Below the pieces are notes generated by a model. It had not been told where the DNA came from and did not search any database. It saw only the letters and a list, made by a program, of their open reading frames with translations. The translations under genes were made by a program, and so were the position numbers. Below are positions 1 through 5,582 of a stretch of DNA of 6,961 nucleotides, piece by piece; within the stretch, counting starts at the first letter, position 1, and every line of letters begins with the position of its first letter. Source of the DNA: Thermococci archaeon (GTDB lineage Archaea > Methanobacteriota_B > Thermococci > Thermococcales > Thermococcaceae); contig QMUB01000064.1 of the NCBI GenBank assembly GCA_003663695.1, positions 1 through 6,961 on the forward strand, given 5' to 3'.

Positions 1-34
1 AAAAGAAATATAAAAAGGTTTCCAAAATCCCCGA

Positions 35-234
35 TTATATGAACTGAAGGGACTCCTTTATAATCCTCTCCATTTCAATGCTTTTCTTAATATCTCCAAG
101 AACAACCGCACCCACAATTTTTACTCTTCATAAAGACCCTAACGCCCTCTTCAATCCTCTCCCCTATAACTATCTTCAACCATTTGAATTCCCTGTCCAG
201 CTGCCCCCGTCAAAACCGGCTTAAAATCAACCAT
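35..234 (-). pseudogene. Small gene with two frameshifts: stand-alone C-terminal domain of an NAD(P)H/FAD oxidoreductase
   Basis: Reading starts at ATG 234-232, preceded by GAGGTG (240-245, spacing 5) and a TATA box at 290-297. The first frame gives MVDFKPVLTG and stops after 27 codons. A second frame from about 205 reads QLDREFKWLKIVIGERIEEG, then VRVFMKSK. A third from about 120 reads KIVGAVVLGDIKKS and continues to IIKESLQFI and TAA at 35-37. Dropping one G from the G5 run (204-208) and one A from the A5 run (118-122) joins all three into one 65-codon frame with no internal stop. From memory, the repaired peptide resembles the end of Pyrococcus NADPH:rubredoxin oxidoreductase (a ...KVFYENGKIIGAVVF... 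region), but the FAD and NAD(P)H domains are absent, so it cannot be a complete reductase. It may be a decayed remnant or an intact mini-gene carrying two homopolymer sequencing errors; the sequence alone cannot decide. The family link is a recalled resemblance, not a search. Confidence 0.6.
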
Positions 235-286
235 AGATACACCTCATTCAGAGTTTGACTTTCGTCATAATAAGGTTTCCTAATTA

Positions 287-303
287 GGCTTATATAATTT
301 TCT
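287..303 (-). promoter_or_regulatory. TATA box upstream of the frameshifted redox mini-gene
   Basis: On the minus strand an A-rich BRE-like GAAAA precedes TTATATAA (290-297). It lies about 55 nt upstream of the ATG at 234, leaving room for initiation near 265 and a leader of roughly 30 nt that carries the GAGGTG ribosome site. The octamer is self-complementary, so a plus-strand reading is equally possible, but no plus-strand gene follows. Confidence 0.4.
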
Positions 304-351
304 TTTGCAAATCTAAAATATCAAAAACAGAAATGGGGCAAAGAGGAAAAC
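298..351 (-). terminator. T-rich tract downstream of the peroxiredoxin gene
   Basis: Directly after the peroxiredoxin stop the minus strand reads TTTTCCTCTTTG, then CTGTTTTTGATATTTTAG. Several 4-5 nt T runs without a convincing hairpin are what archaeal intrinsic termination usually looks like. Its place between the peroxiredoxin stop and the promoter of the next small gene supports this reading, but it rests on composition alone. Confidence 0.35.
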
Positions 352-1002
352 TCACTCAAGCTTCTTGTAGCACAACCACCAGTCGTAGCACTCAATTTCA
401 CCCTTCTTATTCGCTTCTTCGCGCTCCTTGATCTGTTCCTTGGTTGATGCCGGCGGAATGATGACCTTATCTCCAATGAGCTCATTGTTTGGCCATTTGT
501 GAGGCATGGCAACCTTGTTTGCATCGCTTATCTGGAGTGCTTTGAGGGCTCTGAGAACCTCATCCCAATCCCTTCCAACCTCTGCCGGGTAGTATATTAT
601 CGCTCTAATCACACCCTTTGGATCCACTATAAAAACCGCTCTAGCCGTGGTGGTGGAGCCACTTGGGATCATGCCGAGCCTCTCTGCCAGATCACCCCTA
701 TCATCAGCTATAATTGGGAATTCAATTTCCACACTCAGATTGTCCCTTATCCATTCGATCCACTTTAAATGGCTGAATACCTGGTCGACGCTTAGACCTA
801 TGAGCTCCGCATTGAGCTCCTTGAACTTCTCGTATCTTATCTGGGCACCATAAAACTCCGTTGTACATACGGGTGTAAAGTCCGCTGGATGGCTGAAGAG
901 GACGAACCATTTTCCCTGTTCCTTAAAATAGTCGGGCAGTTTTATCACTCCTTTGGTGGTCTTCACTTCAACCTCAGGAAACTTTTCTCCAATCACTACC
1001 AT
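352..1002 (-). CDS. Peroxiredoxin (thioredoxin peroxidase / alkyl hydroperoxide reductase, archaeal Prx6-type 2-Cys)
   Basis: Cytosolic thiol peroxidase that reduces H2O2 and organic hydroperoxides. The 216 residues match the usual length of the Pyrococcus/Aeropyrum enzymes. The active-site loop around residues 39-46 (P39, T43, C46 in [10 protein letters not shown]) carries the peroxidatic cysteine, and Arg121 in [12 protein letters not shown] fits the conserved active-site arginine. The C-terminal extension holds Cys205 and Cys211 ([11 protein letters not shown]), the pair that resolves C46 in characterised archaeal homologues, which assemble into decameric rings. ATG 1002 is chosen because GGTGAT lies 5 nt upstream and the protein starts like its family ([13 protein letters not shown]). 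It has its own TATA box and is separated from gins15 upstream by about 190 bp, so it is probably transcribed alone. Its electron donor is not in the window; in Thermococcales a thioredoxin reductase/glutaredoxin-like system is the usual suggestion (inference). Confidence 0.95.
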   Translation of the reverse strand: MVVIGEKFPEVEVKTTKGVIKLPDYFKEQGKWFVLFSHPADFTPVCTTEFYGAQIRYEKFKELNAELIGLSVDQVFSHLKWIEWIRDNLSVEIEFPIIADDRGDLAERLGMIPSGSTTTARAVFIVDPKGVIRAIIYYPAEVGRDWDEVLRALKALQISDANKVAMPHKWPNNELIGDKVIIPPASTKEQIKEREEANKKGEIECYDWWLCYKKLE

Positions 1003-1048
1003 TTTTCATCACCTTTTTGTTTTTTCATCATAGCATATATGGTTCGAA

Positions 1049-1062
1049 TATATAAACCTTTT
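1049..1062 (-). promoter_or_regulatory. BRE/TATA promoter of the peroxiredoxin gene
   Basis: On the minus strand AAAAGG (BRE, 1057-1062) is followed directly by TTTATATA (1049-1056), a near-ideal archaeal core promoter. Initiation about 25 nt downstream (near 1025) leaves a leader of about 22 nt that includes the GGTGAT ribosome site at 1008-1013. GGTT/AACC arms (1041-1044 and 1055-1058) flank the TATA box and could mark a repressor site, but they are only 4 bp long. Confidence 0.75.
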
Positions 1063-1193
1063 GGTGAGAATATCGTAAGTCAAGATTTGGTTTTTCATAA
1101 AATGATACCCAATCCAGGGGACCAAAGGAAGCTATCAAGCTCTCTGTAGAAGCAGTATGGAAAATGAAAATAATGTATAGATAGAATGTTCAA
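1063..1193. other. Intergenic stretch between gins15 and the peroxiredoxin promoter
   Basis: About 130 bases without a credible gene. Just after the gins15 stop the minus strand has a T-rich part (TTATTTTCATTTTCC, about 1158-1172) that could end the tfs-pcna-gins15 transcript, but it is weaker than the other T tracts here. I see no repeat, RNA gene or GTTnnnAAC-type SurR site in it. Confidence 0.4.
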
Positions 1194-1757
1194 TCACATG
1201 GAGATTTTGATCTCCCTGGCAGCACCGCGTTTTAAAAGGATAGCCGCAATATCATTGGGGAGAACAACAAGATCGCCCTTCTTGAAGGGCCCATAGGAGT
1301 TGAGATTTCCATCCATCACTTTTGGGATATCCATCTCGAGAAGGTAAGCCCGTCTGATGGGGGATTTACTCTCTTCAATCTCAACCTCAACTTTTCGCTC
1401 AATAGGGCGCTCCTCCAGAGGCACGTTCAGGGGTTCCCTGCCTATGAAGGACACCAGAATGCTGAAGATTTTACGTTCATCTTCGGGAAGTGAATAGGGG
1501 ACGCCTTTAACCGCCAGATCAACAATTTTATGGAGTCTGACCCTGACTATCTCGGTTATGAGCTCTTTTGCAATTTTAAGCTCTGCCAGAGAGAGCCTTT
1601 CTTCCACGCCTTCCCCTCTCTCCCTGGAAGATTCGGCTTTAAACTCAAGCGCCTTGATTAAACTGTCAAATTCCTTATAAAATTCTTCATCTAAAGGCTC
1701 TAGCTCTGCGCTTGCGAGTTCCCTCTCCAGGAGCTCTCTAAGCTTTATTATGTCCAC
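1194..1757 (-). CDS. gins15: GINS complex subunit Gins51 (Gins15)
   Basis: Subunit of the archaeal GINS complex, which sits in the replicative CMG-like assembly with MCM helicase and GAN/Cdc45-RecJ. The 187-residue protein has the Sld5/Psf1-type A-B order: a charged helical A domain (about residues 1-110, including LITEIVRVRLHKIVDLAVKG at 66-85), a linker rich in Glu/Arg/Pro, and a small beta B domain (about 135-187) containing IPKVMDGNLNSYGPFKKGD and LPNDIAAILLKRGAA. The A-B order and the location next to pcna separate it from Gins23. The start codon is GTG (1755-1757), supported by GGTGAT 4 nt upstream and by the in-frame TAA immediately before it. It lies 27 bp after the pcna stop, so the two are almost certainly co-transcribed. 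The same pcna-gins15 pairing is known in Pyrococcus. Confidence 0.9.
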   Translation of the reverse strand: MDIIKLRELLERELASAELEPLDEEFYKEFDSLIKALEFKAESSRERGEGVEERLSLAELKIAKELITEIVRVRLHKIVDLAVKGVPYSLPEDERKIFSILVSFIGREPLNVPLEERPIERKVEVEIEESKSPIRRAYLLEMDIPKVMDGNLNSYGPFKKGDLVVLPNDIAAILLKRGAAREIKISM

Positions 1758-1784
1758 TTAGATCACCCAAAAAATAAAGGAGAA

Positions 1785-2531
1785 TCACTCCTCCACCCTC
1801 GGAGCCAGGAGGAACGTCAAGCGACCTTCATCCCTTACGGGATAATCCATCTGGAGCGGCATTTCATTCCCTATCCTCAAAATAACCTCATCACTCTTTC
1901 CAATTCCCTTGACCATATCCGCCAGATAACCTATCCCATAGGCACTCTTGGTTTCCTCCTCAACCTCTAGATCGAGCAACCCCTCATCCTCAAGCGTTAA
2001 TGTGGTCTCAACCTCCTGGATCTCACCCTGGGCTTTAAATGTGAGCTCGTTCTCCTTCACTATTATCTTTATGCTGTCGCTCACGAGGGAGGCATCCTTA
2101 ACAGCTTCTTTAATAACCTCACCAAGGATGACCGCTTTTGCAGTGAATGGAAGCTCGGGAAGCTCAAGCTCAAGCTCTTCAACATCTATGAGAGGTAGTC
2201 TGAATTTTCTGGTGGCTGTTCCCTGAAGTATTATCTCCAAATAATTCTCCTCTCCCTTCCTCAGGACGAGGGTATCCTTGCCCTTGGCCCTCCGCAAAAT
2301 CTTCTTGAAATGATCCATGTTAACACCGACGGTTTCCTCTCCATCAACGTCATATTTTGAGAATATCTCACTCGGTAGGTCCAAATCTACAAGGACGACC
2401 CTGCTTGGATCCATTGCCCTCATGGATATGCCCTTTTCCGTAACCTTGAAGGCAGCTTCATCTATCAAATTGCTCGCTGTAGCTATCAGATCGGCAAAAT
2501 CCTTTGCACCATCAAAAACTATCTCGAACAT
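1785..2531 (-). CDS. pcn: DNA polymerase sliding clamp PCNA
   Basis: Homotrimeric ring that encircles DNA and tethers PolB, PolD, FEN1, ligase and other PIP-box partners. At 248 residues it has the standard length and two-domain architecture. Diagnostic stretches are the N-terminal FEIVFDGAKDFADLI, the ISMRAMDPSRVVLVDLDLPS block (about 35-54), VNMDHFKKILRRAKGKD (70-86), the acidic interdomain connector near residues 116-127, and the conserved C-terminal FLLAPRVEE that forms part of the partner-binding site. Lysine-rich segments (77-92, and around 141-145) fit the positively charged inner surface. ATG 2531 has a very strong GGAGGTG (2537-2543) with 5-nt spacing. That ribosome site is made of the last codons of the small upstream gene, so translation of the two is likely coupled. 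The next gene downstream is gins15. Confidence 0.97.
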   Translation of the reverse strand: MFEIVFDGAKDFADLIATASNLIDEAAFKVTEKGISMRAMDPSRVVLVDLDLPSEIFSKYDVDGEETVGVNMDHFKKILRRAKGKDTLVLRKGEENYLEIILQGTATRKFRLPLIDVEELELELPELPFTAKAVILGEVIKEAVKDASLVSDSIKIIVKENELTFKAQGEIQEVETTLTLEDEGLLDLEVEEETKSAYGIGYLADMVKGIGKSDEVILRIGNEMPLQMDYPVRDEGRLTFLLAPRVEE

Positions 2532-2533
2532 TT

Positions 2534-2704
2534 CTACACCTCCATCTTATTTAGAACGTCAATCATTAATTTAACTCTTTCTTTACCTCGGAATAAATAA
2601 GCTTTTCCATTATTCGTTTCAGGTATCCTCCCGTATGCCCCTCCAAGATCTTCTAAAGCCTTCCCGGCGAACTTTTTCAGAACTTCAATCTCTATACTCT
2701 CCAT
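2534..2704 (-). CDS. Small conserved-context protein of 56 residues between tfs and pcna, function unknown
   Basis: I do not recognise a domain. The frame runs from ATG 2704 to TAG 2534-2536, giving a protein that begins MESIEIEVLKKFAGKALEDL and ends RVKLMIDVLNKMEV. It is charged, has no cysteines, membrane segment or signal peptide, and looks like two helical ends around a Gly/Pro/Asn-rich centre (GGAYGRIPETNNGK, 21-34). AAGGTG about 6 nt upstream supports the start. The gene lies 31 bp after the tfs stop and 2 bp before the pcna ATG, and its last codons (ATG GAG GTG) are the pcna Shine-Dalgarno sequence. The gap-free fit, own ribosome site and typical Thermococcales composition argue for a real gene. 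It might be a replication-linked accessory protein or mainly a device coupling pcna translation; both are inference. Confidence 0.7.
   Translation of the reverse strand: MESIEIEVLKKFAGKALEDLGGAYGRIPETNNGKAYLFRGKERVKLMIDVLNKMEV
2593..2605 (-). promoter_or_regulatory. Possible internal promoter for pcna-gins15
   Basis: Inside the small gene the minus strand reads AAAGC then TTATTTAT (2593-2600), a fair BRE/TATA match about 62 nt before the pcna start. It could give pcna a short leader of about 35 nt independent of tfs. AT-rich coding sequence often produces such matches by chance. Confidence 0.25.
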
Positions 2705-2735
2705 GAAAAGCACCTTAAAAGATTATAGAGGAGCT

Positions 2736-3068
2736 TTACTCGTAGCTCCTCCATGTGTATCCGCATTTGGTGCACTTGTAGAAGATGGTTGAGGGCTCAT
2801 CCCCGGCCCTTGTTTGGAGCTCCCACCAGTATGCTTCCTCATTGCCGCATTTGGGACATTTCACTTTGGCAATCGGAAGCGTTCTGATGTCCTTCTCCAC
2901 AACCACGACACCCTCATCGGGCTTGTGCTCCACCTTCTTTGTGACCCGATAAGCTTTGGCATCCTCTGAGTTTATGGGCTCCTCATAACCGCACTTTCTG
3001 CACACAAAAACCCCTCTTTTTCTGTCCGGAATCATCATATTCCCGCATTTGGGGCAGAATTTTACCAT
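2736..3068 (-). CDS. tfs: Transcription elongation factor TFS (TFIIS / RpoM-like RNA cleavage factor)
   Basis: Rescues backtracked RNA polymerase by stimulating its intrinsic transcript cleavage. The 110-residue form matches the family length. An N-terminal RPB9-like zinc ribbon uses C5, C8, C23 and C26 (FCPKCG and CRKCG); a linker with DIRTLPIAK follows; the C-terminal TFIIS-type ribbon uses C71, C74, C99 and C102 (KCPKCGNEEAYWWE, KCTKCGYTWR). The acidic tip that enters the polymerase channel is D90-E91 in QTRAGDEPSTIFYKC, where the usual RSADEP is here RAGDEP, with the catalytic Asp-Glu kept. An in-frame TTG at 3081-3083 would add five residues, but GGAGGTG (3075-3081) sits 6 nt before ATG 3068 and overlaps that TTG, so ATG 3068 is the start. 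It is the first gene of the tfs-small gene-pcna-gins15 operon. Confidence 0.95.
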   Translation of the reverse strand: MVKFCPKCGNMMIPDRKRGVFVCRKCGYEEPINSEDAKAYRVTKKVEHKPDEGVVVVEKDIRTLPIAKVKCPKCGNEEAYWWELQTRAGDEPSTIFYKCTKCGYTWRSYE

Positions 3069-3127
3069 CTCTCCCACCTCCAAATTTCAAAATAATTTCA
3101 GCCTAAGAATGAGATGCACTGAAGAAC

Positions 3128-3141
3128 AATAAAAGCTTAGC
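3128..3141 (-). promoter_or_regulatory. Putative TATA promoter of the tfs-pcna-gins15 operon
   Basis: The minus strand reads GCTAAG followed by CTTTTATT (3128-3135), about 60 nt before the tfs start. Initiation near 3103 would give a leader of about 35 nt containing the GGAGGTG site. The TATA match is moderate, but it is the best candidate before the operon's first gene. Confidence 0.45.
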
Positions 3142-3145
3142 GGTT

Positions 3146-3218
3146 CATACTGTCATACTGTTGGGACAAGCAGCTTTCCTGCTTCAGGAAGTGATACCTC
3201 AGTTATCCTAACAGTATG
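3146..3218. repeat. Inverted repeat with a tandem 8-mer between glyA and tfs
   Basis: Plus-strand 3154-3166 can pair with 3206-3218 as a 13-bp stem with one G-U pair, built on CATACTGTT and AACAGTATG. The enclosed 39 nt can form a further small hairpin, either AAGCAG/CTGCTT (3168-3184) or TTCCTG/CAGGAA (3176-3190). The 8-mer CATACTGT is also repeated directly just outside the stem (3146-3153), giving three copies of one motif. The element lies beyond the T tracts that probably end glyA and upstream of the tfs TATA box, so neither mRNA obviously needs it. It could be a structured small RNA, an operator or the remains of a mobile sequence. Confidence 0.5.
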
Positions 3219-3231
3219 CAGACCAGCCAAG

Positions 3232-3253
3232 TAAAAAAAGTACAAAAAGAAAA
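3232..3253 (-). terminator. Oligo-T terminator of glyA
   Basis: Starting 2 nt after the glyA stop the minus strand has TTTT, TTTTT and TTTTTTT runs within 22 nt, with no hairpin. Clustered U tracts of this kind are the established intrinsic termination signal in Thermococcus. Confidence 0.6.
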
Positions 3254-3255
3254 GC

Positions 3256-4527
3256 TCATTCTGGAAGTCCATGGTCGAAGGAATAGTAAACTCTTGTGTA
3301 GTTTCTCCTGAAGTAGAAGACGTCTCTCTCGACCTTCTTCGGATCTTCCTTGTCTATGAGAACGCGCTTCATGAAGTGTGCGATCTCTCTCATCTCATCT
3401 TCCTTCATTCCGACCCTCGTCATTTCCTGGACACCGATCCTCAAACCGCTTGGTGTGTTGACCTTTTCAAGTGGGTCCCATGGAAGGAGGTTCTTGTTGA
3501 GGATTATGCCCGCTTCTTCGAGTAGAGGAGCGGCCCATCCACCGCCAGCCTCATGGAGGTCGCTTACATCAACAATCACTTGGTGGCTCTCGGTGTAACC
3601 CTTGTCCTCGCCTATGACCTTGAACCCTTCTTCGGCCATTGCTTCGGCCAAGACTTTGGCGTTCTTGGTTATCTGCTCGGCATAGGCCTTACCGTATTCG
3701 AGCATCTCTGCAGCGGTCAGTGCTTTTCCTGCCATGTGGTGGAGGTGGTGGTTGCTCAATACACCGGGGAATATTGCCCATTGAAGTTTTGCAACATCCT
3801 CACCAAAGTTGTTGTAGAGTATGACACCTCCCTGAGGTCCAGGGAATGTCTTGTGGGTTGATGACGTTATTATGTCGGCACCTTCTCTAAGTGGATCCTG
3901 GAATTTTCCTCCCGCTATCAATCCCAAAACGTGGGCTGCGTCGTACATTACGTAAGCTCCAACCTCCTTGGCGACAGGGGCGAGCTCTTTAACTGGGTGC
4001 GGGAATGGATACAAAGAGCCTCCAAAGACCACAAGCTTCGGCTCAACCTCTCTTATGAGCTTTGCAGCTTTATCAACGTCTATGTTGAACTCTTCATTAT
4101 CAAAGGGCCATGTGTGGACGTTCAATCCCCTCATACCCGCACTTCCAAAGCCCGCATGGCTTATATGACCTCCATGGGACGTGTGAAGGGATATTATGTG
4201 GTCACCTGGCTGTGTTAATCCAAAGAATGCCGCTTGATTGGCGTTTGTACCTGAAATGGGCCTCAAATCGGAGAAATCACTCTTAAAGAGCTCACAGAAG
4301 AGCCCTATACCTATGAGTTCGACTTCATCAACATACTTACATCCCTGATAATACCTCTGCTTTGGCCATCCCTCAGCGTATTTGTGCATAAAACCGCTTG
4401 CAACAGCCCTTGTTACACTTGGAGAAGTTATATTTTCGCTTGCAATCAGGTTTATAGTGGAGCCCCTCCACTTTTCGTGGTCTTCAAGGAAGCCCAAAAT
4501 TTTCTTTCTATACTCACCATACCCCAT
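3256..4527 (-). CDS. glyA: Glycine/serine hydroxymethyltransferase (SHMT)
   Basis: PLP-dependent cytosolic enzyme that interconverts serine and glycine while charging a pterin carrier with a one-carbon unit (a modified folate/methanopterin in archaea); related archaeal enzymes may also act on threonine-type substrates. The 423 residues match the archaeal family. Visible motifs: NLIASENITS (26-35), KYAEGWPKQRYYQGCKYVDE (49-68), the phosphate-binding SGTNANQAA (92-100), the cofactor-contacting D196 and H199 in YDAAHVLGLIAGG, the PLP Schiff-base lysine K226 in TSSTHKTFPGPQGG, and the carboxylate-binding Arg363 in PSGLRIGVQEMTR. ATG 4527 has GGTGAT 3 nt upstream and an upstream BRE/TATA. Neighbours on both sides are functionally unrelated, and it has its own promoter and terminator, so it is probably monocistronic. 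Confidence 0.96.
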   Translation of the reverse strand: MGYGEYRKKILGFLEDHEKWRGSTINLIASENITSPSVTRAVASGFMHKYAEGWPKQRYYQGCKYVDEVELIGIGLFCELFKSDFSDLRPISGTNANQAAFFGLTQPGDHIISLHTSHGGHISHAGFGSAGMRGLNVHTWPFDNEEFNIDVDKAAKLIREVEPKLVVFGGSLYPFPHPVKELAPVAKEVGAYVMYDAAHVLGLIAGGKFQDPLREGADIITSSTHKTFPGPQGGVILYNNFGEDVAKLQWAIFPGVLSNHHLHHMAGKALTAAEMLEYGKAYAEQITKNAKVLAEAMAEEGFKVIGEDKGYTESHQVIVDVSDLHEAGGGWAAPLLEEAGIILNKNLLPWDPLEKVNTPSGLRIGVQEMTRVGMKEDEMREIAHFMKRVLIDKEDPKKVERDVFYFRRNYTRVYYSFDHGLPE

Positions 4528-4574
4528 GCTATCACCCCAACGTATTCATGCAATGAAATGTTTTACACTCATGT

Positions 4575-4590
4575 AATTTAAACCTTGCTT
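4575..4590 (-). promoter_or_regulatory. BRE/TATA promoter of glyA
   Basis: The minus strand reads AAGCAAGG (BRE region, 4583-4590) followed by TTTAAATT (4575-4582). Initiation about 25 nt downstream, near 4552, leaves a leader of about 25 nt carrying the GGGGTGAT ribosome site just before the glyA ATG. Confidence 0.65.
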
Positions 4591-4662
4591 AAGCATCTTC
4601 ATGACAATTCTTTTCAAACGTAAAGAAAAACTGGGGTGTTGTGGCAGATTTCTGGAAAAATG

Positions 4663-4707
4663 TCAAGAAAAAGGTTTAAGGTCAAAATGCATTCCTCTAT
4701 GAAATGC
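4663..4707 (-). terminator. Hairpin and T-rich end of the hydrogenase-protease operon
   Basis: Four bases after the protease stop, minus-strand GCATTTC (4701-4707) pairs with GGAATGC (4689-4695) around a 5-nt loop, giving 7 bp with one G-U. It is followed by TTTT and TTTTT runs in the next 30 nt. The position and T runs fit a transcript end; in archaea the T runs probably matter more than the hairpin. Confidence 0.5.
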
Positions 4708-4710
4708 CGA

Positions 4711-5157
4711 TCATAAGATGATATTCTCAACAATCGCCAGAGCTCTGGGAAGGGCTTTTTTTACCTCTTCACTAAGCTCCATACCTAGTTCTATCTCCTT
4801 TGTAACTATCCCTACAAAGTGAAGCTCTACATTTTTCAAGCGCTCATCAAGCTCCATCAAAAGTTTTAGAGCATCCACAGCACCTATGAAGTGAGCGCTC
4901 CTTATCTCTGCTTTAAGTTTTTCAAAAATTTCATTTCCTTTCAGATGAACAACTTCTCCGGGAGCATACTCATCGCTCAGGATTGCATCGATGATTATCA
5001 AGCGCTCTTCCCCGTTGTAGTATCTCTGAAGTCTGAATATATCCGTGCCGACCTCGATTACATTGTATCCCCGTTGAGCTAGAAGACGCCCAACCTTAAG
5101 GCCAGCTCCATCGTCCTTCATAAGCTCATTTCCCAGAGCAAGGATTAAAGTTCTCAT
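4711..5157 (-). CDS. Hydrogenase maturation endopeptidase (HybD/HycI family, M52)
   Basis: Cytosolic nickel-sensing protease that removes the C-terminal tail of a [NiFe] hydrogenase large subunit once the NiFe(CN)2CO centre is inserted. The 148 residues fit the family. The N-terminal ILALGNELMKDDGAGLKVG is the signature GxGNxLxxDDGxG-type loop. The three expected nickel ligands are D16, D57 (LIIIDAIL) and H89 (RSAHFIGAVDALKLL), in the positions of E16/D62/H93 of E. coli HybD. Its ATG overlaps the end of the vapC-like gene by 4 nt (ATGA), so translation is coupled. The large subunit three genes upstream ends in an uncleaved tail of exactly the processed type, making it the obvious substrate. 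The Thermococcus HybD-type and Pyrococcus FrxA proteases are the likely relatives; I have not aligned them. Confidence 0.88.
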   Translation of the reverse strand: MRTLILALGNELMKDDGAGLKVGRLLAQRGYNVIEVGTDIFRLQRYYNGEERLIIIDAILSDEYAPGEVVHLKGNEIFEKLKAEIRSAHFIGAVDALKLLMELDERLKNVELHFVGIVTKEIELGMELSEEVKKALPRALAIVENIIL

Positions 5158-5582
5158 TGTTTCACCTCTATACCGGTGTCCTTCGCCGGGAGCAGGAAGT
5201 CCTCATCGAGGGTTGCAAGTGAAAATCCATGCTCAATGCACGTGGCGAGAATCAAGGCATCATTTGGGAGGAGAGCGTAAGTTTTGATAAGTTCTTCGGC
5301 CTTGGAGAGTATCCCCCGGGAGGAACCTACGAAACCAAAGCTCTCAAGAGCTTTGAACACCAAGTCCAGCTCTGGTGGAAGTCTTCTGACATCCCCCTTT
5401 ATAGTTCTCGGTGCCACCTTGGAATAGTGGCTGAGAAGCAGGTAGACCACCTCACTAAAAACCGTCTCCGTAATGTAAAGTGCAAACTCCTGATTTTCAA
5501 AGGACTCAAGGAGTTCAACCGCCTTCTGATTGCCCTTGAAGTACTCCACCAGAAGAGAACTGTCAATCAATACCTCTTTCAT
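5154..5582 (-). CDS. vapC: PIN-domain ribonuclease, VapC-type toxin
   Basis: The 142-residue protein is a single PIN domain, a Mg/Mn-dependent RNase fold used by VapC toxins to cleave tRNA, rRNA or mRNA. The acidic cluster is visible: D7 in MKEVLIDSSLLVEYFKG, E39/E44 in ITETVFSEVVYLL, D108 in LLPNDALILATC and D126/D128 in FSLATLDEDFLL. All four catalytic positions are present, so it looks active. It starts at ATG 5582, inside the last codons of the antitoxin gene (20-nt overlap), and its stop overlaps the protease start by 4 nt. This makes it a typical toxin-second pair embedded in a longer transcript. The RNA target cannot be read from the sequence. Confidence 0.88.
   Translation of the reverse strand: MKEVLIDSSLLVEYFKGNQKAVELLESFENQEFALYITETVFSEVVYLLLSHYSKVAPRTIKGDVRRLPPELDLVFKALESFGFVGSSRGILSKAEELIKTYALLPNDALILATCIEHGFSLATLDEDFLLPAKDTGIEVKQ

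Noticed and set aside
1..34. Promoter (ACC then TTTTTATA on the minus strand) for a gene beyond the window
   Set aside because: The same bases serve equally well as the T-rich end of the preceding mini-gene, and the downstream sequence is not visible.
1003..1193. SurR operator (GTTnnnAAC) in front of the peroxiredoxin
   Set aside because: No exact GTTnnnAAC half-site occurs in this interval.
1948..2226. Long Ser-rich open frame on the plus strand opposite pcna
   Set aside because: Shadow of the pcna frame: low-complexity Ser/Thr composition, no ribosome site, and it is fully antisense to a certain gene.
3066..3083. Upstream TTG start that would lengthen TFS by five residues
   Set aside because: The TTG overlaps the GGAGGTG ribosome site serving ATG 3068, and the family begins at MVKFCPKCG.
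3154..3218. C/D-box or H/ACA guide RNA at the glyA-tfs inverted repeat
   Set aside because: CTGA (D-like) motifs occur but no RTGATGA C box, and the K-turn and ACA placement expected of an archaeal H/ACA RNA are not convincing.
3271..4218. Several plus-strand open frames opposite glyA
   Set aside because: They mirror the codon pattern of glyA, have no Shine-Dalgarno or promoter support, and their translations resemble no protein.
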